Source of the DNA: Streptomyces triculaminicus
GTDB taxonomy: Bacteria > Actinomycetota > Actinomycetes > Streptomycetales > Streptomycetaceae
Direction of reading: 5' to 3'
Length of the DNA stretch: 64,000 nucleotides
Assembly: GCF_017349075.1 (NCBI RefSeq)
Contig: NZ_JAFMOF010000005.1
Coordinates: 434,001 to 498,000, forward strand
Shown here: in pieces, positions 24,307 through 32,349 of the stretch
Numbering within the stretch: the stretch's first letter is position 1
Layout: every line of letters begins with the position of its first letter
Translations under genes and position numbers: made by a program
Notes under the pieces: generated by a model
Seen by the model: the letters and a program-made list of their open reading frames with translations, nothing else
What the model was told of the DNA's origin: nothing
Database searches by the model: none

Positions 24307-25563
24307 TTGCTCACATCCGTGATCGTCTGCGTGGTGGCGCTCGCGCTGTTCTGGATGGCGGCCTTCACGCTCTGGTGGCAGATGCACGCCTGGCGCACGC
24401 CCGAGACGCTCGCGGCGACGCGCTTCGAGCAGCCCAGCGGCGAGGGCGCCCTGTCCTTCTCGCTGCTGGTGCCCGCCCGGCACGAACAGGCCGTCCTGGA
24501 GCACACCGTCACGCGGTTGCTGGAGTCGACGCACGGCGGCTTCGAGGTGCTCGTCATCGTCGGGCACGACGACCCGGAGACCGCCGAGGTGGCCGCGAAG
24601 GTGGCGGCCACCGCGCCGGACCGGGTGCGGGTGATCGTGGACACCCACGAGAAGAAGAACAAGCCCAAGGCGCTCAACACCGCGCTCCCCCACTGCCGGG
24701 GCGAGGTCGTGGGGGTCTTCGACGCCGAGGACCAGGTGCACCCCGAGCTGCTGTCCCATGTCGACCACGCCTTCCGGGCGACCGGGGCGGACGTGGTGCA
24801 GGGCGGGGTACAGCTGATCAACTTCCACTCGAGCTGGTACAGCCTGCGCAACTGCCTCGAGTACTTCTTCTGGTTCCGCAGCCGCCTCCACCTCCACGCG
24901 GAGAAAGGTTTCATTCCGCTCGGCGGAAACACCGTCTTCGTCCGGACCGGCGTCCTGCGCGAGGCCGGCGGCTGGGATCCCGAGTGCCTGGCCGAGGACT
25001 GCGACCTCGGCGTGCGGCTGTCCAGCAAGGGCAAGCGCGTCGTCGTCGCCTACGACTCGGAGATGGTCACCCGCGAGGAGACCCCCGGCACCCTGATGAG
25101 CCTGCTCAAGCAGCGCACCCGCTGGAACCAGGGCTTCCTGCAGGTCTACCGCAAGCGCGACTGGCGCCAACTGCCCACCGTCGCCCAGCGGATGCTCGCC
25201 CGCTACACCCTGATGACGCCGTTCTTCCAGGCGTTCACCGGCATCATCATCCCGCTGAACGTCGCCGTCGCCCTCGTCCTCGACGTGCCCGCCGGCGTCG
25301 CCGTGGTGACGTTCCTGCCCGCCGTCACCATGCTCGTGACCTTCATGTTCGAGATCGTCGGACTGCACGACTTCGGCACGCAGTACGGGCTGCGCGTACG
25401 CCTGGTCCACTACCTCAAGCTCGTCCTCGGCGGCCCCTTCTACCAGCTCCTCCTGGCCGGCGCCGCGGTCCGCGCGGTCTGGCGGGAGCAGCGGGGCCGG
25501 GGCGACTGGGAGCTGACCCGCCACGTCGGTGCGCATCTCACCCGAGAGGACGTCGCGTCGTGA
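24307..25563 (+). CDS. processive family 2 glycosyltransferase (synthase type)
   Basis: A 418-residue membrane glycosyltransferase. An N-terminal helix (SVIVCVVALALFWMAAFTLWW) precedes the GT-A domain: DAED (D139, D142), AEDCDL (E230, D231) and QRTRW (Q269 to W273), the D,D,D,Q(x2)RW pattern of processive synthases such as cellulose, chitin or hyaluronan synthases. Several C-terminal helices (FFQAFTGIIIPLNVAVALVL, VVTFLPAVTMLVTFMFEIVG) could form the export channel. The start is TTG after GGGGGA. First gene of a four-gene operon; the stop overlaps the GT39 start. The polymer is unknown. Confidence 0.9.
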   Translation: MLTSVIVCVVALALFWMAAFTLWWQMHAWRTPETLAATRFEQPSGEGALSFSLLVPARHEQAVLEHTVTRLLESTHGGFEVLVIVGHDDPETAEVAAKVAATAPDRVRVIVDTHEKKNKPKALNTALPHCRGEVVGVFDAEDQVHPELLSHVDHAFRATGADVVQGGVQLINFHSSWYSLRNCLEYFFWFRSRLHLHAEKGFIPLGGNTVFVRTGVLREAGGWDPECLAEDCDLGVRLSSKGKRVVVAYDSEMVTREETPGTLMSLLKQRTRWNQGFLQVYRKRDWRQLPTVAQRMLARYTLMTPFFQAFTGIIIPLNVAVALVLDVPAGVAVVTFLPAVTMLVTFMFEIVGLHDFGTQYGLRVRLVHYLKLVLGGPFYQLLLAGAAVRAVWREQRGRGDWELTRHVGAHLTREDVAS

Positions 25564-27182
25564 CCACCGTCCTCCCCGGAGCGACGGCCGCACCCGTCGC
25601 GCGCCCGGCCGCACCCGCCGCCGCGAGACCCGTCGCGCGGCTGCGCCGCTCCCGTCCGGACCTGCTGGTGTGCGGGGGCCTGCTGGCGGCGATCCTGCTG
25701 GTGCAGGGCTGGAACATCACCGGTTTCCCGGCGCTCGGCGACGACGAGGGGACGTACCTCGCGCAGGCGTGGGCCGTGCAGCGGGGCGAGGGGCTGGCCC
25801 ACTACACGTACTGGTACGACCATCCGCCGCTGGGCTGGCTGCAACTGGCCCTGGTCACCTGGATCCCGGCGGCCTTCTCCCCCGACGTGATGTCGGTGGC
25901 GCCGATGCGCTGCGCGATGCTGCTGGTGTCGGCGGTGAGCGCGGTGCTGGTGTACGTACTGGGGCGCCGGCTGGGGCTGCCGCGCTGGGCGGCGGGGCTG
26001 GGCATGGCGCTGTTCGGGCTGTCCCCGCTGGCGGTGGTCCTGCAGCGGGAGATCTTCCTCGACAACATCGCGGTGATGTGGGTCCTGCTGGCCTTCTGCC
26101 TGGCCGCCTCCCCCCGCCGCCATCTGTGGCACCACTTCGGGGCGGGCCTGGCGGCGGCGGTGGCCGTGCTGTCGAAGGAGACGATGCTGGTCGTCCTGCC
26201 CGCGCTGCTGCTGACCATGTGGCGGCACACCCACCGCGACACCCGCAAGTTCGCGGTGACGGGCGCGGTGACCGCCTGCCTGCTGGTCGGGCTGGCCTAT
26301 CCGCTCTTCGCGCTGCTCAACCACGAACTGTTCCCCGGCCCCGGGCACGTGTCGCTGCTCGACGGCATCGGGTACCAGATGAGCCGCCCGGGTTCCGGCT
26401 TCGTGCTCGACCCCGGCTCGGGCTCGCACGCCGTGCTGCGCTCCTGGCTGTACTACGACCGCGTCCTGCCGCTGTGCGGGCTGGCCGCGGCCGTCGTGCT
26501 GGTCGCCGCCGCCCGCTGGTCGCGCACCGGGCGGGCGCTCGCCGGGCCCGCCGCGGCGGCCGTGATCCTCGCGCTGGTGGCGCTGCGCCCCTCGGGCTAT
26601 CTGCCGGCCATGTACGTCATCCAGGTGCTGCCCTTCCTCGCGCTGGCCCTGGCCGGGGTGGCCGCCTCGGCCGCCGGCGCCCTGCTGCGCACCGGCGCCG
26701 GACGGGGCAGGCGGCAGCGGGTGGCGGGCCGTTCGACCGTCGCCGTGCTGGCCGTGACGGCGGCCGTGCTGGTCGTACCGCGGTGGTACGACGGCGACCG
26801 CTCGGCGCTGACCACCGACGCCAACGCCTCCTACCGCTCGGCCGTCGCCTGGCTCGGCGACCGGGAGCACGTCGCCGACCCCTCCCGCACGCGCGTCCTC
26901 GCCGACGACGCCGTCTGGCTGGACCTGGTGCACGCCGGCTACCGGCCCGGGACGGGGGCCATCTGGTTCTACAAGGCCGACCTCGACCCGGCGGTCGCCG
27001 AGACGCTGCCGCGCGGATGGCGCGACGTGGACTACGTGCTCGCCTCGCCGACCGTGCGACGGGACGCGGCGACGCTGCCGCTGGTACGGGCCGCGCTGGC
27101 GAACTCCGAGCCGGTGGCCGCCTTCGGCGAGGGCGAGGACCGGATCGAGGTCCGGCGGATCACGGGCGCGGAGGGCCGGTGA
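25560..27182 (+). CDS. GT39-type polyprenyl-phosphate mannosyl/glycosyltransferase
   Basis: A 540-residue integral membrane transferase of the PMT/ArnT type. It has the luminal acidic pair near residue 61 (GDDEGTYLAQAWAV), a YDHPPLGWLQLAL second loop, and about ten helices. These enzymes move a sugar from a polyprenyl-phosphate donor to protein or polysaccharide outside the membrane. The GTG start overlaps the GT2 stop by four bases (GTGA). The C-terminal 130 residues form a soluble extracytoplasmic domain (VAWLGDREHVADPSRTRVLA, then GYRPGTGAIWFYKADLD). Confidence 0.88.
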   Translation: MTTVLPGATAAPVARPAAPAAARPVARLRRSRPDLLVCGGLLAAILLVQGWNITGFPALGDDEGTYLAQAWAVQRGEGLAHYTYWYDHPPLGWLQLALVTWIPAAFSPDVMSVAPMRCAMLLVSAVSAVLVYVLGRRLGLPRWAAGLGMALFGLSPLAVVLQREIFLDNIAVMWVLLAFCLAASPRRHLWHHFGAGLAAAVAVLSKETMLVVLPALLLTMWRHTHRDTRKFAVTGAVTACLLVGLAYPLFALLNHELFPGPGHVSLLDGIGYQMSRPGSGFVLDPGSGSHAVLRSWLYYDRVLPLCGLAAAVVLVAAARWSRTGRALAGPAAAAVILALVALRPSGYLPAMYVIQVLPFLALALAGVAASAAGALLRTGAGRGRRQRVAGRSTVAVLAVTAAVLVVPRWYDGDRSALTTDANASYRSAVAWLGDREHVADPSRTRVLADDAVWLDLVHAGYRPGTGAIWFYKADLDPAVAETLPRGWRDVDYVLASPTVRRDAATLPLVRAALANSEPVAAFGEGEDRIEVRRITGAEGR

Positions 27183-27811
27183 TGGGGGCCGGGGCCACGG
27201 GGGCCAGGGCCACCAGGGCCGAGGCCGAAGCCGGAGGGGCCGAAGCCGAAGCGGCCGAAGCCGGAGAGGCGGAGAGCGCGGAGGGCTTACGTCCGGCGGT
27301 GGCCGCGCGCCGCCGCCCGGCACCCCTCGCCTCCCTGGGCACCGCGTCCCCTCTCGCCCGCATGCTCGTCTTCGGGCTCATCGGCCTCACCGGCTTCCTG
27401 CCGAACCTCCTCGGGCTCACGCTCCTGACCGCCGCAGGGCTGCACTACCTCCCGGCGGAGATCGCCGCCAACCAGGCGGGCGTCCTATGGAACTTCCTGC
27501 TCACCGAGGCCGTGCTCTTCCGCGACCGCCGCGCGCACCGGAGCCGGGCGGACCGGCTGGCCCGCGTCGCCGTGCTGGCCAACGCCGACCTCCTGCTGCG
27601 CATCCCCCTGATCGCGCTGCTGGTCGGCGGCCTCGGCCTGGGCGTGCTGCCGGCGACGGCGCTGGCGCTGCTGACCACCTTCGTACTGCGCTACGCCGCT
27701 ACGGAGGCGCTGGTGTACCTGCCGCGCCCCCGCAGGAGCCGCGGCGGCGGAAGGCACCGCCATGACGGACACGACCGTGACAGACCCCGCCGTGACGGAA
27801 GGGACAAGTGA
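27182..27811 (+). CDS. GtrA-like membrane protein
   Basis: A 209-residue protein whose first 60 residues are a low-complexity Ala/Glu/Arg repeat (AEAEAGGAEAEAAEAGEAES). A GtrA-like four-helix domain follows: RMLVFGLIGLTGFLPNLLGL, EIAANQAGVLWNFLLTEAVLF (with the typical NF), ADLLLRIPLIALLVGGLGLG, TTFVLRYAATEALVYL. GtrA proteins help flip or present polyprenyl-linked sugars. The ATG overlaps the GT39 stop (TGATG) and has GGAGG six bases upstream. Confidence 0.88.
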   Translation: MGAGATGARATRAEAEAGGAEAEAAEAGEAESAEGLRPAVAARRRPAPLASLGTASPLARMLVFGLIGLTGFLPNLLGLTLLTAAGLHYLPAEIAANQAGVLWNFLLTEAVLFRDRRAHRSRADRLARVAVLANADLLLRIPLIALLVGGLGLGVLPATALALLTTFVLRYAATEALVYLPRPRRSRGGGRHRHDGHDRDRPRRDGRDK

Positions 27812-27815
27812 TGGC

Positions 27816-30248
27816 ATGGCATTGATCGTGACCGCCCGCAGACGCACCCGCCTCGGCAGGCGCGGAAGACGCACGCGTGCCGCGGCCGCCCTCCTGCTCG
27901 CCTCGAGCGCGTCCTTCGGCCTGCTGCTGGCGGCGCCCGGCCCGGCCGAGGCGGGCTCCAACCTCGTGGTCAATCCCGGCTTCGAGGCCGTGCGCGGCAC
28001 GGGCACCCTGCCGACCTGCTGGGAGAAGTCCGGCTGGGGCGACAACGACGCCACCGTCACCACCACGGACCAGTCGCACAGCGGCGGCAAGGCGCTGTCC
28101 GTCACCCTCACGCGCCGGGTCAGCGGCGACCGCAAGGCGCTGATGGTCGAGGACGCCTCCTGCGCGCCCCAGGTGACCTCGGCACACCAGTACGACCTGT
28201 CGCTCTGGTACAAGAGCACCACCCCGGACGCGTCCATCACCGTCTTCCGCCATGACGTGAAGGCCGGCTGGCAGTACTGGACCGACCTCAAGACCCTCCC
28301 CGTCAGCGCGGAGTACACCCGGGCGAGCGTCCGTACCCCCGTGGTCCCGCCCGGCACCGACCAGATCACCTGGGGCGTGTCCGTCCACGGCACGGGAACG
28401 GTCGTCAGCGACGACTACGACATGCAGGACGCCACGCTCCCGGCCGAGGGCCCGGTCTGCACCGCGGGCGAGGCGTGCACCAAGGGCAGCTGGGCGGTCA
28501 TGCCGTTCAGGAACCCGGTTCGCAGCATGCACTCGGTCGTCCTGCACAACGGCAAGGTGCTGCTCGTCGCCGGCTCCGGCAACGACCCCGACCTGTTCAA
28601 GGCCGGCACCTTCACCTCCGCCGTCCACGACCCGAAGACCGGCGCCATGAAGACGATCCCCACCCCGGTGGACATGTTCTGCGCCGGGCACGTCCAGCTC
28701 TCGGACGGCCGGATCCTCATCATGAGCGGCAACAAGGCCTACCCCGCCGCCGACGGCAGCCACGGCTACGAGGGCTTCAAGGACAGCTACATCTTCGACC
28801 CGGCGAGCGAGAAGTACGTCAGGACGAACGACATGAACGAGGGCCACTGGTACCCCTCGGCCACCATCCTCGGCAACGGCGACGTCATCAGCTTCGGCGG
28901 CCTGAAGGAGGACTCGACGGGCAGCGTCACCGCCGAGAAGTTCTCCCAGGCGCAGCAGAAGTGGCTGCCGCGCACCGAGGTCAACCAGACCTGGTCGTAC
29001 TGGGGCCTGTACCCGTCGATGATCCTGATGCAGGACGGGCGGCTCTTCTACTCCGGCAGCCACGTCTTCGGCGACGGCACCCCCGGAACGGGGGCGTCCG
29101 TCTACGACTACGCCGCCAACAGGATCACCGACGTGCCGGGCCTGCAGGACAAGGACCACCGCGACCAGTCGATGAGCGTGCTGCTGCCGCCCGCCCAGGA
29201 CCAGCGCGTCCTGACCATGGGCGGCGGCAACGTCAACAGCAACCCCGAGGCGAGCCGCCTGACCGACCTCATCGACCTCAAGCGGCCCAGCCCCGCCTAC
29301 ACCCCCGGCCCGCTGCTCCCGCAGGGCACGGTCGACCAGGGCCGGGGCCCCCAGCCGCAGACGGGCGGCCAGGGCAAGATGTACGTCTCGGCGGTGCTGA
29401 TGCCCGACGGCAAGGTGCTGGAGACGGGCGGCGGCCTGCACGACCGGGCGGACCCGGTGTACGAGGCGTCGATGTTCAACCCGGCGACCGACACCTTCCA
29501 GCCCGGCCTCGCCACGGACCCCGTCCCGCGCACGTACCACTCCTCGGCCTTCCTGCTGCCGGACGGCCGGGTGATGGCGGTCGGCGACAACCCCGGCAAC
29601 GGCACCTTCAACGACCAGGTCTCGATCTACACCCCGCCCTACCTCTACAAGGGCGCCCGCCCCCAGATCACGTCGGTGGCGAGCGACAGATGGCAGTACG
29701 CGAGCACGCAACGCGTCACCGTCGACCGGCCCGTCGTCAAGGCCGAGCTGATCCGCCCGGCGGCCGTCACCCACTCCTCCGACCCCAACCAGCGCTTCGT
29801 CGACCTGCCGATGACCGTCGGCTCCGACGGCACCACCATCGACCTCAACGTCACCAGCAACCCCAACCTGGCGCCGCCCGGCTGGTACATGCTCTTCGCC
29901 GTCGACGCCGACGGCGTCCCCTCGGTCGCCTCCTGGGTCCACCTGGGCGGCGCGGAGGCCTTGGCGGCGCCGGTGGTGCACGGCTTCGCGGGAGCGATGA
30001 GCCACGAGGCCAAGGGCCCGGAGAAGCAACGCTCCTCCCACCCGGTCCCCGTCGAGATCGCCGGCTGCGACCGCCACTACGGCGCCGCGAACGTCTGCGT
30101 CCCGACGGCCTTCCCGAAGTCGGTCGCCCCCACGACGGCGGCCCGCTGCGCGTGGCTGACGTCCCATGACTACCGGAACCTGCGCCTCAACGGCCGGAAC
30201 GACCCGTTGCGCCTCGACCCGGACAGGAACGGCCGCGCCTGCGGCTGA
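27816..30248 (+). CDS. secreted radical-copper oxidase (galactose oxidase-like, GlxA type) with excalibur-like tail
   Basis: About 810 residues. Order: basic twin-Arg signal peptide; a jelly-roll carbohydrate-binding-like domain (about 45-210, NLVVNPGFEAVRGTG); seven-blade kelch oxidase domain; early-set DUF1929 domain; and a C-terminal Cys-rich tail ending LDPDRNGRACG, like excalibur calcium-binding repeats. Copper-site residues align with galactose oxidase: DMFCAGH (C289, thioether partner), WYPSA (Y346), TYHSS (Y574, H575) and VTHSSDPNQR (H653). It should oxidise primary alcohols of sugars. Start chosen four bases after the GtrA stop; an in-frame ATG at 27762 with a GGAAGG site is an alternative. 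In Streptomyces, GlxA works with the synthase CslA on a hyphal-tip glycan; this operon looks like a second system of that kind. Confidence 0.88.
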   Translation: MALIVTARRRTRLGRRGRRTRAAAALLLASSASFGLLLAAPGPAEAGSNLVVNPGFEAVRGTGTLPTCWEKSGWGDNDATVTTTDQSHSGGKALSVTLTRRVSGDRKALMVEDASCAPQVTSAHQYDLSLWYKSTTPDASITVFRHDVKAGWQYWTDLKTLPVSAEYTRASVRTPVVPPGTDQITWGVSVHGTGTVVSDDYDMQDATLPAEGPVCTAGEACTKGSWAVMPFRNPVRSMHSVVLHNGKVLLVAGSGNDPDLFKAGTFTSAVHDPKTGAMKTIPTPVDMFCAGHVQLSDGRILIMSGNKAYPAADGSHGYEGFKDSYIFDPASEKYVRTNDMNEGHWYPSATILGNGDVISFGGLKEDSTGSVTAEKFSQAQQKWLPRTEVNQTWSYWGLYPSMILMQDGRLFYSGSHVFGDGTPGTGASVYDYAANRITDVPGLQDKDHRDQSMSVLLPPAQDQRVLTMGGGNVNSNPEASRLTDLIDLKRPSPAYTPGPLLPQGTVDQGRGPQPQTGGQGKMYVSAVLMPDGKVLETGGGLHDRADPVYEASMFNPATDTFQPGLATDPVPRTYHSSAFLLPDGRVMAVGDNPGNGTFNDQVSIYTPPYLYKGARPQITSVASDRWQYASTQRVTVDRPVVKAELIRPAAVTHSSDPNQRFVDLPMTVGSDGTTIDLNVTSNPNLAPPGWYMLFAVDADGVPSVASWVHLGGAEALAAPVVHGFAGAMSHEAKGPEKQRSSHPVPVEIAGCDRHYGAANVCVPTAFPKSVAPTTAARCAWLTSHDYRNLRLNGRNDPLRLDPDRNGRACG

Positions 30249-30280
30249 GGCGGTGCCGGACGAGACGTAGGGTTCCGCCC

Positions 30281-31459
30281 GTGAGCACTTCGAAACCCCG
30301 TGCGATGGCGGCGTCCCGTTCGTGGTCGCCGCCGACCCGGATAGAGCGAGACCTCCACGACGCGGCGAAGGCCGGCGACCGTGGACGCTACCTGCGTGTC
30401 CTCGCCCAAGCGGACCTGTTCCTGTACGTCCCCAAGGACCACAAGGACGCGTCGGGCGGAAAACCGCCGTGGATTCCCTACGCGGACGGCCGGGGCAACT
30501 GGTGCGTCGTGGTCCGCACAGCGGGCGAACGGTTGCCGCGCCGGGCCCAGTTCACCGTCGTCCGCACGTCACTCAACGAGCTCGCCCACGACTGGCCCGG
30601 CCGCCGCTTCTCCCTGCACGTCAACCCCGGCACACCCGCGGCCATGCTCCTGACCTCGGGCCCCTGGGACGTCCGCCGCTGGAAGCGCACGGCGAAGCGG
30701 CACCTGCTGGGCGACCGCCCCGTCTCCCTCCTCACCAAGGACACCGGCCACCGCACCGGCCCCGTCGCCCACGCGCTCGCCTGCGGAGCCCACCTGTCCG
30801 TACGCAACGGCGTGCTGTGGAACGACCTCGGCGACGCCTACGACGACTACGAACGCGACGCCGAGATCCTCCGCGACGGATGGGCCACCACGACCGCGCA
30901 TGCCTGGCAGGAGCAGATGGACGCCCTGCTGGAGGGCCGCAACAGCCCGGCCGAACCCGAATTCGCCCTCAGCGTCCGCCGCGAACTCTCCCGCGCCACG
31001 GACACCCCCCTCGACGCCGACACCTGGCGCCGCGCCTGCTCCCAGGTCCTCGACGACCTGGACGAACGGGCCATCGACGAGGCGGTGATCCAGCCCCTCA
31101 TAGGCCGCATCCTCCGATACGAGGCACGCTTCCGGGCCGACGGCCTCCTCGAACCGGATGGCTACGTGCGCAGCGCGCTCGCCTACGACTACGGCCGCGC
31201 CGTCAGCTTCGCCCGCTGGGGCCTCGGGGCCCGGCTCTGCTCCGAGGCCACGGCAGAGGAGGCGATCCGCCGCGCGGGCGCCCTCGCCCGCGAACACCAC
31301 ACCTCGTGGGCCGACTTCTCGGCCGGCTACGCGCTCGGGCGCGTCATGCGCTTCGACACCGAGGAATTCGGCTCGTGGTACACGAGCGTCCTCGAACCGC
31401 ACCGCCTGCTGATGTCCGAGGACGACAGCCCCTGGCTCACGCTGCCGTGGCGGCAGTGA
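30281..31459 (+). CDS. DUF1266-domain protein
   Basis: A 392-residue cytosolic protein starting at GTG. The N-terminal 130 residues resemble an SseB-like domain (DRGRYLRVLAQADLFLYVPK, WCVVVRTAGERLPRRAQFTVV, LHVNPGTPAAMLLTSGPWDV). The C-terminal half carries DUF1266 features (GVLWNDLGDAYDDYERDAEI, WATTTAHAWQEQMDALLEG, ALAYDYGRAVSFARWGLGAR, ADFSAGYALGRVM). The family is widespread in Streptomyces and enterobacteria and has no established role. It converges on the WhiJ-type locus 2. Confidence 0.85.
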   Translation: MSTSKPRAMAASRSWSPPTRIERDLHDAAKAGDRGRYLRVLAQADLFLYVPKDHKDASGGKPPWIPYADGRGNWCVVVRTAGERLPRRAQFTVVRTSLNELAHDWPGRRFSLHVNPGTPAAMLLTSGPWDVRRWKRTAKRHLLGDRPVSLLTKDTGHRTGPVAHALACGAHLSVRNGVLWNDLGDAYDDYERDAEILRDGWATTTAHAWQEQMDALLEGRNSPAEPEFALSVRRELSRATDTPLDADTWRRACSQVLDDLDERAIDEAVIQPLIGRILRYEARFRADGLLEPDGYVRSALAYDYGRAVSFARWGLGARLCSEATAEEAIRRAGALAREHHTSWADFSAGYALGRVMRFDTEEFGSWYTSVLEPHRLLMSEDDSPWLTLPWRQ

Positions 31460-31637
31460 AGTAGACCTGACGGGCGCGGCGGGCCGCCGCGGCGGCCCAG
31501 AACGCCACGTTCCGGGCCGCCGAACGGTCCGCCGCGCGACGGGCGGCGGGGCTCGGCGTGATCACCGAGGGCAGGCCGGGCGGGCGCAGCGACCCGTAGT
31601 CGGTGAACCGCTGGGTTCCGGAGCGCGCGGGGGTCAC
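31437..31637 (-). CDS. small DUF6255-like protein (locus 2)
   Basis: A 66-residue protein, paralogue of the gene at 18804-19094: GTQRFTDYGSLRPPGLP and TPSPAARRAADRSAARNVAF are shared, but the CxxC pair of the longer copy is missing because the start lies after it. The GTG start overlaps the stop of the ATP-binding protein by four bases (GTGA), the same coupling option as in locus 1. It also overlaps the 3' end of the convergent DUF1266 gene by 23 bases. Function unknown. Confidence 0.65.
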   Translation of the reverse strand: MTPARSGTQRFTDYGSLRPPGLPSVITPSPAARRAADRSAARNVAFWAAAAARRARQVYFTAATAA

Positions 31638-32200
31638 CACTCACCGTCCGTGTCCGCGTCCGCGGGTACGCGGTGGACGTCGCGTACGTGCCGCCGCACG
31701 GCATCGGTCGCGTCCACGGCCCGCCGCCGACACCCCTCGTCCACAGCCCGCCGCTGCGCGGCGCCCAGCGCGGCGCACTCCCTGCACGCGGGCTTGCCCA
31801 CCGGGCACATCAGCTCGAACCAGAGGGACTTGCCCTCGCGGTGGCACGTGGAATTCCCCCAGTCGTCGGCACACTCCCGCACGAGCCACAACCCCCGCCC
31901 GTCCTCACGGTCCGCCCCACCGCGCCTCTCCGAGGGAAGCACCGGACTCGTGTCCCACACGGTGACCCGGACCCGCTCGCCCTGCCGACCGCGCAGGCGG
32001 AGGGAACAGGGGCCCTTGGTGTGCACGTACGCGTTGGTGACGAGTTCGGAGGCCAACAAGGTGGCAGTCTCGGCGATTTCGCCCATGCCGTGGCTGTCCA
32101 GCACGGCTCGGAGGGCGAGCCGGGCCACGCCGGGTGAACGTGGATCGTGCGGGAGTTCGAGGGTGTACGTCCAGGGCTGTGACGGCGATACGGTGGCCAT
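31634..32200 (-). CDS. RsbW/AbaA-like ATP-binding protein with CxxC tail
   Basis: A 188-residue protein with a GHKL ATPase domain (about residues 15-130): ETATLLASELVTNAYVHTKG (N-box), VRVTVWDTSPVLP, and DGRGLWLVRECADDWGN. This is the anti-sigma-like ATP-binding family that accompanies WhiJ/DUF397 sets in Streptomyces. Unusually it carries a C-terminal extension (CPVGKPACRECAALGAAQRR, VDATDAVRRHVRDVH) matching the tail of the 108-residue protein in locus 1. AGGAG precedes the ATG. Divergent from the XRE gene. Confidence 0.88.
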   Translation of the reverse strand: MATVSPSQPWTYTLELPHDPRSPGVARLALRAVLDSHGMGEIAETATLLASELVTNAYVHTKGPCSLRLRGRQGERVRVTVWDTSPVLPSERRGGADREDGRGLWLVRECADDWGNSTCHREGKSLWFELMCPVGKPACRECAALGAAQRRAVDEGCRRRAVDATDAVRRHVRDVHRVPADADTDGEW

Positions 32201-32243
32201 GGAAGTCTCCTGGCGGATTACCGGTGGGTTGGATGGCTCAAAC

Positions 32244-32270
32244 CGTAGCCCGAGCCGTATAAGTTCTACG
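32244..32270. promoter_or_regulatory. inverted repeat in WhiJ-type divergent promoter (locus 2)
   Basis: CGTAG (32244-32248) and CTACG (32266-32270) flank a 17-base spacer containing a TATAAG -10-like element. It lies between the divergent ATP-binding and XRE genes and resembles the site at 18418-18448. Confidence 0.4.
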
Positions 32271-32349
32271 CCGTGATCTCCAAATTCCTCACTTGAGCAC
32301 CCGCATGGGCGACTGACGCGAACTGTGTACGAACGAGGAGCGACTGCGG

